From Coix lacryma-jobi var. lacryma-jobi (taxonomy: Eukaryota; Streptophyta; Magnoliopsida; Poales; Poaceae): a stretch of DNA of 64,000 bases. Where the stretch lies: the NCBI GenBank assembly GCA_009763385.1, contig CM019829.1:34575705-34639704 (forward strand), given 5' to 3'. Below are positions 55,219 through 64,000 of the stretch, one piece after another (position 1 is the stretch's first letter; every line of letters starts with the position of its first letter). The notes beneath the pieces were generated by a model, which saw only the letters and a list, made by a program, of their open reading frames with translations, was not told the DNA's origin and ran no database searches. The position numbers and the translations under genes were made by a program.

Positions 55219-58200
55219 CTAAAAGGGGAAACATACACCAAGCTCACCCCTCAACTGATTAAAGGTTGATTCATCCAAAGGCTTGGTGAAAATATCAGCC
55301 AGTTGATGATGAGTATCGACATGGCGAAGGTCGATATCACCCTTCTCCTGGTGGTCTCGCAAAAAATGAAAGCGCACATCAATGTGTTTGGTCTTCGAGT
55401 GAAGCACAGGGGTTCTTAGCAATGCTAATCGCACTCGTGCTGTCACAAAGCAAAGGAACACGAGAAAAGCTCAGACCAAAATCACGCAAAGTGGCCATCA
55501 TCCAAAGCAACTGGGAACAGCAGCTAGCCGCAGCAACATACTCAGCCTCCGTGGTAGACTGGGCGACACTAGACTGCTTGCGAGAAGACCACGATACAAG
55601 AGAAGAACCAATAAATTGGCAAGTCCTAGAAGTGGACTTGCGCTCAATGCGACAACCAGCAAAATCGGCATCGGAATAACCGCAAAGGGAGATGGTGGAG
55701 GAAGCTGAATACCAATCTCGAACTCAGGTGTGAAATGAAGGTACCAGAAAATGCGCTTGACCGCCTGATGGTGAGAAGTGCGCGGCGACGCCTGAAAGCG
55801 CGCGCATAGACACACCGCGAACTGGATGTCCGGGCGTGTCGCCGTCAGGTAGAGCAGCGAACCCCAATCATGCTTCAGTACTCCTTTTGGTCCACAAGCT
55901 TCTCCATCCTTGTCCGCATCCAGGGCCGTCGTGGTCGACATGGCTGTTGGAAGAAGCTTGGCCTCACCCATATCGACCCTTCTTCAGCAAGTCCTTGGTA
56001 TGCTTGTCCTGGTGCACAAACGTCCCTTCTCGGGATTGCTTAATTTGCAATCCGAGAAAGAAAGTCAGCTCGCCCATCATGCTCATCATCGAACTCCATG
56101 CTCATAGTATCTGCAAACTTGGCAACCAAAGCGTGAGAAGAACCACCGAAAATGATATCATCCACGTAAATCGGACCAAGAGAGTGTCTTTGCCTTGCTT
56201 GAGGAGAAAGAGCGTTTTATCCACACATCCATTTTTAAAACCCTTAGCAAGCAAAAAGGTTTTCAACCTATCATACAAGCTCTAGGGGCTTGTTTCAAAC
56301 CATATAAAGCTTTGTGGAGTTTGAAAACATGGTTTGGGAAACTTGGGATTTTCAAAACCGGGGGGTGCTCAACATAAACCTCTTCTTCTATGTAGCCATT
56401 TAAGAAGGCACTCTTGACATCCATTTGAAAAAAGTTTAAAACCTTTGGATGTTGCAAAAGCCAAGAGTATCCTAATAGCCTCCAAACGAGCTACAGGAGC
56501 GAAAGTCTCCTCATAGTCTATCCCCTCCTTCTGACTATACCCTTTGCTACAAGCCTGGCCTTGTTTCTAACAACGTGGCCATCCTCTCCTTGCTTGTTTT
56601 GAAAACCCATTTCGTCCCATAGGCTTACAGTCTGGAGGAGGTGGAACTAAACCCAAACCCGATTTCGCTCAAAATTCTCTAACTCCTCATGCAATGGCAT
56701 TGACCCATCCGGATCCGTCAAAGCGTGTCCCGCAACATCTCGGGGCTCAAAATCAGCAACAAAAGCAGAATGAGCAAAGTGAGAGATTTGAGACCTGGAC
56801 CGAGTGACACGTTTGTCAATGTTGCCAATCATCTGCTGAGGGGGGTGTGGCGCTGGATGTGTCGTGGCGCCTCCCGTGCAGAGGTGATCTCCCCCTCAAC
56901 AGCAGCTGGTGCCTCCTCCGGTACAAAAGGTACCGCTCGGGGTGGCGGATCCCACGGCCCCCAGGAAGAAGACGTGTCGGGGCCGTGAGTCATCGTAGAA
57001 GCCGCTTCTTGCGGCACAGCAGGTGGAGGGGGTGCTGGATCATCCATACCTTCAGCACCCTCGTCCTCGTCATCAAAAAGAGGCTCACCAACCTCATGAT
57101 CACCTGCACGCTCAAAACGAGAGGAAGGACAAACCATGGTCTCGTCGAAGGTGACATCGGATGTCTCCATGACTCGATTAGTATCAAGGTTAAGTACACG
57201 ATAAGCTCGAGTGTGAGTGCCATAACCCAAAAATACACCGTCAGAAGAACGAGACTCGAATTTGTCCAGGTTGCCTTTCTTCAATATAAAACAGTGGCAA
57301 CCGAAGACTCTAAAGTAACTCACCTTGGGCTGTCTTCCAAAACGCAACTCATAAGAAGTCTTTTTCAAGAATGCTCGGAGAAAAATGCGATTGGAAAATA
57401 TAGCATGCAGTATTCATAGCTTCGGCCCAATATCTCCTAGGAGTCCTATGCTCATCGAGCATTGTCCTGGCCATCTCTACAAGGGTCCGATTTTCCTCTC
57501 TACAACACATTTTGGGGCGGTGTGTAGGGAGAAGAAAATTGATGCTCCAAACCCAAAGAGTTACAAAACTTCTCAAAATCCAAATTCTTGAATTCGGAAC
57601 CATTATCACTCCTAATAGCTCGCATCGAGTTCAAGGGAACTCGTTCTGAAGACGCAAGATTAGATTGCGAGCAAAGGAGAAAGTCTCGGTCTTCTCAGCT
57701 AAAAAGAAGACCCACGAATATCTCGAAAAGTCGTCAACAATAACAAGTACATACCACTTCCCCCCAACCGAGCTCACCCGAGCCGGACCAACAAGGTCCA
57801 TGTGCAAAGCTCTCCAGGGCGCTTGGTCATGACCTGAGTCACCGGATGGTGGGGAGCAGCACCATCTTCCCATGTCTACAAGAATGGCAAACAAGATCCT
57901 TCTCCATGGATAACTTGGGCAATCCTCGGATTAGGCCAAGTGAACTAAGCCTTGCAAGCAAGTCGAAGCTCAAATGTCCAAGTCTCCTATGCCACTTCCA
58001 AAGATCAGAAGAGGAAGGTCCAGCCACAAGACAATGAGAAATGCCAAAAGACTCCAAGAAATTCGCACGAAAGACTTTCCCAAAGGGCAAAATCATACAA
58101 ACAAGATTGCCCTGAGGATCTAAAATGCGACTGAGATTCGGTTTAAATGAATCTCATAGTCATCATCAAAAAGTTGCGAAACAGAGAGAAGGTTAAATGC

Positions 58201-58408
58201 AAGTTTGAAACAAGAGCAACATCACGCAACACAAAGTGCTCATTAACTCGCACCGACCACGAGACAACACTTTACCTTTGCTATTCTCGCCGGAAGGTGA
58301 TAAACTCCTTTCCGGTGACTGGACTAAGACTGGAGAACCACTTGGCGTTTCCGGTCATGTGCCTCGAGCAACCGGAATCCACCAACCAAACGTTCTCCAA
58401 TCGTTTTA
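55219..58408 (-). pseudogene. copia-E Pol, heavily frameshifted
   Basis: Protease DSGCSRHMTG readable near 58380-58350; integrase zinc CHSCRHGK near 57890 and VDDFSRYSWV near 57740; catalytic RSDNGSEF near 57600; linker and post-integrase region open at 57368-56829 (LRFGRQPKVSYFRVFGCHC); RT with FQMDVKSAFLNG and LYGLKQAPRA near 56430-56280 and a YVDDIIFG-type motif near 56150; RNase H in 55680-55219 ending HHQLADIFTKPLD. Many 1-nt breaks. Domain order as in copia-B. Confidence 0.87.
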
Positions 58409-58414
58409 CCTACA

Positions 58415-61027
58415 TCAATAAAAAGACATAGAGTGAGTATACGGTCCAACACTGGGGTTTAGTGAAGTAAGGGGAAAACCAGTGTTGGGCCGACTGCTCA
58501 AAAAAGAAGGTTTAGCAGAAAACCATTCCTAGCACGTCTACGAGAGCAGTGATCACCACGCTGAGGAAAGCGTGGTCCGCTTGGGAAGGAGCGCTCACCG
58601 CGATACTCAAAACGCGGTGGGGGAAAACGCTCACTACAAAGCCACCGCCACGGGGTCCATAGCCCACAACTGCAGGCTCCTGCCGGGCACGTCCTCTCCT
58701 TGCTGCCTAGGCCTATGAACTTGAGGTTCTGGACCTCTGGGCCTAGCAGCTCTCCTCGGAGCTCTCCTCTGAACATTCGGCACATGTACATCATGGAAAG
58801 ATGGTACATGTCCGGGTTGTTCATCTCCCAAGCACGGCGCGCCTCTCTCTTGCGCCGAAAACAAACTCGCTCAAGTGTCCATCTCGCCCACAGTGCTCAC
58901 AATGGTACCTCACCGCTCTCAAAGGGGGTGTTGGTACACACGGTTGTGGATGTGGATCACTTTGCCCTTCTGTGGCATAAGCTCCTCCTGGATGGGTGGC
59001 ATTGTGTCAAGCTTGTTCTTGAGGTGGTTTGGTTTGGGAGCCCACTGCTGGTTCTTAGGTGGAGCTCGTGGAGGTTCTTCAAAACCCCATCCTTGGTGTT
59101 AGGCTTGAGAGGCTCTTGGGTGGAAGCTTGGTAAGTTTGGGGAGTAGTGGTGGAGTTGGGCTTCTCACATGGGTTCAGACCACTCGACTCTCCAATCTTC
59201 CCAAAGGTAGAAAGATCAACACCCGGAGCAAAACCTACACCAGGACCTGCAGCAGCTCGCTTGAATTGGGAGATCATCATCCCGAGCTGTGGCTCACACA
59301 AGACACCCATGACAAGATGGTCCGAAGGTATGTGTTTTCCTCCTCAGTTTGCATCTTGTCATGCTTCACATTGGCTATCTCCATCTCCAAACCCTCACAA
59401 AGAACACACCTAGCCACACATGTGCTACCTGAGTTGGCCTCTTCAAGAGACACAATCTTGGCATTCTTCTCTGCCAACTCAGATTGCAAGACAGGACAAG
59501 TCTTGCACGCCCAACAACGAGGGTCTAGCCTTCAGCTCATCCACCTCTCCTACCAACGCAGCATACTTACCTCTCAAAGTGAGAAGGTCAGTCATGTGCA
59601 TGGTGCACATCTCACACTCGGCCTCCTCAGACACGACCACGGTGGACTTGGCAAACTCAAGCTCCCTCACTGTGTCCTCCCACTTCTGCCTAAAGTCCTT
59701 GCACTCTCTAGCAGCACGCCTAAGCAACTTGTCCTGACTAAGCAAGGCGGCAGTAAGCTTCTCAACCTCAGCAGAAAGCTCGTCGTGGGTGAGAGATACC
59801 TGGGAGGTGTCGTCGTCGTCGTCGTCCGTGGAGTGTCGCCGCCGACCTCTTGTCGAGGGCCATGGTGCAGAAACCCTCGTCGTCGGGTGAAGAAGCAGAG
59901 GCCGTTGAGCTTGTCCTCGATCCTCTTCTTCTTCTCGGACTCGTCGTCGCTTGAGGAAGCGGAGTCGTCGTCCGAGTCGTCGACGTCACTGAGCGTGGCG
60001 AAGAAAGCACGCTGCTCAGCCTGGGCCTTCTCCAAGTACTTGGCCTTGATGTACTCCTTGTTGAAGCCGCCCTTCGCTTGTGCTTCGCAGGGACGTACTT
60101 CTCCTTGCACTTGCTGGAGTCGTACATGTGCCCATGATCGCCCTTCCCAGATGCTTGTTCTTCTTGGGATAGTTGGCGATGAAGTGGTCAGGGTCGCCGC
60201 ACTCAAAACAGCCCGAGCGTCCTCCTCCGCGGCGACGGTTCATGCGGTTGTTGTGGAACCGCGAGAACCGATTGGCAATCAAAGCCAACTCGTCGTCTCC
60301 TAAAGACTCCAACCGCTCCTCTATGACAGAAAGAAGGGAATGCAAAGCAAAGCCTCCAGAGGGGTTAGCAGAAGAGCCAGAAAGCAAAGCCATCGATTGG
60401 CCAGAAGGATTTTCATAAGAAGCCCTCGCCATGCAATCGATCTCACTGGACTTGAGCTTACTGAAGAGCTCGTCGCACGTGAGGGTCTCATAGTTAGGCG
60501 ATTCGATGATCGCCTGAACCTTGGAATCCCACACGACCAATCAAGAGTGTGGAGTAGCTTCAAAGCTCTCTCATGATCGTCGAAAGGCAACAGCTCTTGT
60601 TAGCCCTCATCCTGTTGACAATCACCTGAAAGCGAGTGAATAAACTTTCTATGCTCTCGCCAGGCATATGTCGAAAGTTCTCATACTCTCGCTTGAATGA
60701 CTCATAGAGACGGGTTTGACTTGAGAGGTTCCCTCATGAAAGCGCATGATGAGGTAGCCCAAATCTCCCGAGTCGTAGCGAGGTGAGAAACACGATCAAA
60801 CTCACTCATGCTCAGGCATGAGAAAAGAGCATTACGGGCTCGGCTATTGGCATTGTGCTCATCGATCTGAAGCTGAGAGACACGAGCAGCCAAGACCATG
60901 TAATCGGCAGAGTTGCAAATATCCCAAATGGAAGCTCCCAAACTCTGCAGATAGGCGACATGCGTATCTTCCAATACGCATAGTTCATCCCATCGAAAAA
61001 CGGCGGTTTGCCCACGCCGCGATCCAT
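58415..61027 (-). pseudogene. copia-E Gag, frameshifted
   Basis: Start at ATG 61027 (MDRGVGKPPFFDGMNYAYWK). UBN2-like region 61027-60440 in pieces; knuckle CFECGDPDHFIANY near 60210-60170, where the last Cys is Tyr; acidic stretch; coiled coil with CXXC motifs (CEMC near 59615, CVLC near 59405); Pro-rich linker; the first Cys pair of the second finger near 58890 is damaged (CEHCGRDGHLS-type); Arg-rich tail; stop at 58415-58417. Broken at more than six places. Confidence 0.86.
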
Positions 61028-61073
61028 GTCGCCTACTGTGGATCTGGAACCGGCTAAGGTGGAAGATCCTTAA

Positions 61074-61088
61074 CCTGCTCCGATACCA
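61074..61088 (-). other. Primer-binding site of copia-E
   Basis: Minus strand TGGTATCGGAGCAGG, two nt from the LTR end, sharing the A-to-G variant seen in copia-D. Confidence 0.85.
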
Positions 61089-61090
61089 AT

Positions 61091-62302
61091 TGAAGGACCG
61101 AGTGCTACCAGAAAGCGACCAGAGGGGGGTGAATGGGAGCTTCAATTTTCCTTTCGGAAACTTGTCGCCACTATCTCGAAAATCAACCCCTAGAGCAAAC
61201 CCTAGATCTCGTAAGTGTCCACGACCCCTAGATGTATGGTGGATGCTTCCAGAAGCACAGCGAGACACTTCACGACTCTAGAAACCCAACGCAAAAGCCG
61301 GAAATCAAAACCGACAACGGACGAACGAACTGCGAACGAACTGTGGAGAATCACCTGCATCGGACGCTTGCCAAAGCGTCGGATGCGTCCGATGCAAACA
61401 GTGCATCTCGGGGACCTTACTGGACACCCATCGACGCTGTGCACAGTGAAACCCTCAGCGTCCGATGGTCACACTCCGCGCGTCCGATGAACAATGGAGC
61501 GTTCGGTGATAGCATCCAATGCTCCTTCGAAAATGTCAGAAACTGACACGTGGCAACGGTGCGTCCGATGCCAAGGGAGTCAGCGTCCGATGCTAAGAAC
61601 TTGAGCGTTCGATGCCCCTGACGCAGTGCTGTTCTTCCGCCTGAAATCCACTCGATCTCCTCCGAATCAAAAGCACTAAGGCTTAGATTGGTGTGAGGAG
61701 TTCCAAGGCTTTTAGTGAGCTATCCCACGGGAATCATGGCTCGAACCTAACTCCAAATGGAGGAATTTGAAGAATTCAGGGCAGGGAGCAAAAAAGTCGA
61801 TCCGAAAAAAAATCGCTCGATCTCCTAGACCGTGGGGTAGAGGTGGATTCCTTCGTGGGAAAGAAGTGCCTCACGATCTAGAACAACTTGGTTCAAACGG
61901 ATTTGCAAAAGATGAACCGAGCAAAGAGATCAATCGACGGAAAAAAACGTGGCAAAAAGTAATCCGCGAGAGAACACGAACAAATTCCAAATCACAACCA
62001 CGAAATTTGCCACTATGTGGCTACCACATGCTACAATGGTGAGGTTACGGCCTCACTTCCTCAAAATCTCAAAGGCACAGAGGTATTGTTCTCTTCTCTG
62101 TGGATCTCAGGTTTGCTACAGCAGAGGAGAGGGAGAGCAGGAAACCTAGAAGGCAAAGAGCAAATGACTGAGATAGGTGGGGAGGTGGGTGTCTCCCCCT
62201 ACTTATCCTAATTAACTATTCCTAATTCCCACTCTACCCCTAACTACTTACAGAGCGAACAGCTAACCCTAAGATTATTGGACCAACTCGATGGTAGGTG
62301 GA
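61091..62302 (-). repeat. copia-E 5' LTR, R/U5 side
   Basis: Pairs with 51698 onward. It includes the GCGTCCGATG array (about 61358-61615). It is interrupted after GTGGA at 62302 and resumes at 63621. Confidence 0.9.
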
Positions 62303-63620
62303 TGTTGACGGTGCGTTGCTTTAAAGCATCATTTCACCCAAAACCAAGGTAAAACAACATAAAAGTAGAAGATTTGGTTTATAACTAACCTATTTCCACA
62401 TGGCATAGTTTTCTTATCTTAATGCAGGAATAAATAATGGAATTTGGGCCAAACAAGAGCACCAGGAGCAAGGCCAAGCCACTCTGGCCCATTTGGGCCT
62501 GATTAGGGTGGCAGCCGCCACCTATTACTGGCGGCCGCCAGGTCACTACGTGCCAAAAGTGGCCCAAGCCACGTCACCGATCCATGGGAGTCACCTCAAG
62601 CTCAAATCTAGGCCATTGCACATTAAGGCGGTTTGATCCAAGGGCTAAGAAGAGTGTCACCTGGATAGTGGGCTTTGGACACGTCTCTGAACCCTAACCG
62701 GCCCTCAACCGACTTGGGAGAGCAAATGAGGACCATTGGATGAAAGGCGGTTGCAACAGACGGCTATGAGGTGGCGGGCGCCAGGGTTTGGTGGCGGGCG
62801 CCACCCCCCACCCCCTAAACCCTAACTGACCTCCCCTCACTCTATAAGTACCCCCCCTAGCTCCCTAGCACTATAAATAGGCCCCTTTGAGCTCTCATTC
62901 GGAGAGCCTCACACCATTCCCCACTAGTTGGTTTAGAGTAGCACACTTGCTATGATAGAGAGATTAGAGAGAGTGTGAGTGCCTCACTAGAAGAGGGGCT
63001 GGAGAGAAGAAGAGTAGAAGTCTGGAGAGTTCCAGAGTTGTCGGAGACCCCTGCTTCTCTCTGCTCTGCGCTTCAACTTTGGTAACTTAGTATCTTATCT
63101 ATCTTCCAGTATTTACTTTCAGTACTTGTGTGTTTGTTTCATTGCTTGATATTAGTTTTCAAGTGCTCTAGTTCTAGTACAGGGCTAGTAGTAGTGATAT
63201 ATAGATTAAGTGTGGTACTTAGGCTATATATTGCCAGTGAATACGGCTAGGCCCCCGGATAGCTGTGTTAGCAAGCAGGTGGTGACAGCCCTGTGCGCCT
63301 TGAATTCCACCACATAGTTGGTCTAGTTTAACAGTAGGGCTCGTTGTGCTAGCGTTCAACCTAAGTCAGCGGTAAAGGCTAGTACGCCCACAATACACTA
63401 GTAAAGAATTTAAATCACTAGAAGTCTAATAAACTAGGATCTAACCCAGTAGATAGTGCCCGTTCCCTTAATCTATCCTAGATATCCTTACCCCCCTAGT
63501 TTTCTCAAAATCACTTCGCGTTCCTCGTGGATTCGATACCCCGAAATACTCTGAGGTGAAAGCTACAACTGATAGCCGTGCGCTTGCGGTTTCTTCTGCG
63601 TGCCACCCCAGGTGCCAACA
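62303..63620 (+). mobile_element. Solo LTR with 5-bp target duplication
   Basis: 1318 bp, TGTTGACGG to GCCAACA (ends TGTTG/CAACA), flanked by GTGGA at 62298-62302 and 63621-63625. The sequence joined across it is continuous copia LTR, so this is a clean insertion. No coding sequence. TATA-like TCTATAAGTA (62841-62850) and CTATAAATAG (62871-62880) on the plus strand suggest plus orientation. Parent family not identified; the TGTTGAC start suggests a Ty3/gypsy LTR. Confidence 0.85.
62871..62880 (+). promoter_or_regulatory. TATA box of solo LTR
   Basis: CTATAAATAG followed by GC-rich sequence, with a second TATAAGTA 30 bp upstream. Confidence 0.5.
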
Positions 63621-64000
63621 GTGGATCCGACGGCCACGCCTGCACAACTCGTAGCGTTGCTTCGACGCAACCTCCCGATTGCCGCCACGTGCCGCCACCG
63701 CTCCGCGTCCTTTCCTGGAGCGTCACACCCACCCCCGTTTTGTGGCCCAAACCGGAAAACCAGCCTTCACGACAAACCCCCGGTTTTGAGGCCCAAACCG
63801 GGAAACCAGCCCACAGCGTCTGAGTTTTGTGGCCCAAACTCAGCAAACCCGCAACACCCAGGTTTTGAGGCCCAAACCTGGAAACCGTCCACCCGATGGT
63901 TTTTCTCTGCTCTCTACCACCAAACCGAAGCTGTGGAGGGGATGCACCGCCCGTGCGCCCGTCCACCGACATGTGTCCCCACGTCCTCGACCCAGGTAAC
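63621..64000 (-). repeat. copia-E 5' LTR, U3 side, continuing off window
   Basis: Resumes GTGGATCCGACGGCC after the solo LTR, as in 52919 onward of the 3' LTR. It contains the U3 hairpin array (63737-63925) including the GATGGTT/CTACCACC unit that the 3' LTR lacks. Confidence 0.88.

Larger units (their letters stand above)
51698..64000 (-). mobile_element. Ty1/copia element (copia-E) inside chromovirus LTR
   Basis: Minus-strand copy with 3' LTR 51698-53595, polypurine tract, 3' UTR, frameshifted pol and gag, PBS 61074-61088, and a 5' LTR starting at 61091 that is split by a solo LTR and runs off the window. Sequence is diverged from copia-A to D (TGAAGGAC...GTGCTACCAGAAAG start). Inserted after AACTT (51693-51697) of the chromovirus LTR; the matching duplicate would lie past 64000. 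Confidence 0.9.

Noticed and set aside
59059..60303. A 414-codon plus-strand ORF opposite copia-E gag
   Set aside because: It is the antisense of gag, low-complexity (Ser/Leu/Val-rich), and not kept open in the other copies.

Overview
This window is plant repeat DNA. It holds several LTR retrotransposons nested in one another and no host gene that I can support. The element types (a SIRE/Maximus-like Ty1/copia family with ~2-kb LTRs, a Tekay-like Ty3 chromovirus with a ~4.4-kb LTR, and a second Ty3/gypsy lineage) and the repeat density suggest pericentromeric or other heterochromatin of a grass. Genus cannot be fixed from the sequence. Two runs of exactly 500 N (7167-7666 and 23854-24353) look like placeholder gaps, so order and orientation across them are not proven.

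Layout. (1) 1-4636: minus-strand Ty3/gypsy interior (start of RT, protease, gag), cut on its gag side by a copia LTR. (2) 4637-7166: 3' LTR and 3' UTR of a minus-strand copia element (copia-A), ending at gap 1. (3) 7667-14865: plus-strand copia element (copia-B) with a nearly open gag and pol, a long 3' UTR and the first 155 bp of its 3' LTR. (4) 14866-23853: minus-strand, decayed copia element (copia-C), tail-to-tail with copia-B, ending at gap 2. (5) 24419-35876: minus-strand copia element with both LTRs (copia-D). (6) 36066-37117: plus-oriented copia LTR fragment, interrupted by (7) a plus-strand Tekay-like chromovirus from 37118. Its 3' LTR is interrupted at 51697/51698 by (8) a fourth minus-strand copia element (copia-E, 51698 to beyond 64000). 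The 5' LTR of copia-E is itself interrupted by (9) a solo LTR at 62303-63620 with a perfect 5-bp target duplication.

How the parts work. The copia elements encode Gag (UBN2-like N-terminal domain, CCHC knuckle, a coiled coil carrying three CXXC motifs, and a second CCHC finger) and Pol in the copia order protease-integrase-RT-RNase H. The chromovirus encodes an extra upstream ORF (ORF0), Gag, and Pol in the Ty3 order protease-RT-RNase H-integrase-chromodomain.

Most notable points. ORF0 of the chromovirus begins with a near-copy of the histone H3 tail (13 of 15 residues), in an element that also carries a chromodomain. The copia family carries three arrays of short inverted repeats: one in U3, one in the 3' UTR and one downstream of the TATA box. 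In the first two, arm sequences change between units while staying complementary. In the third, a 10-base word is repeated about 11 times and the word differs as a set between elements.
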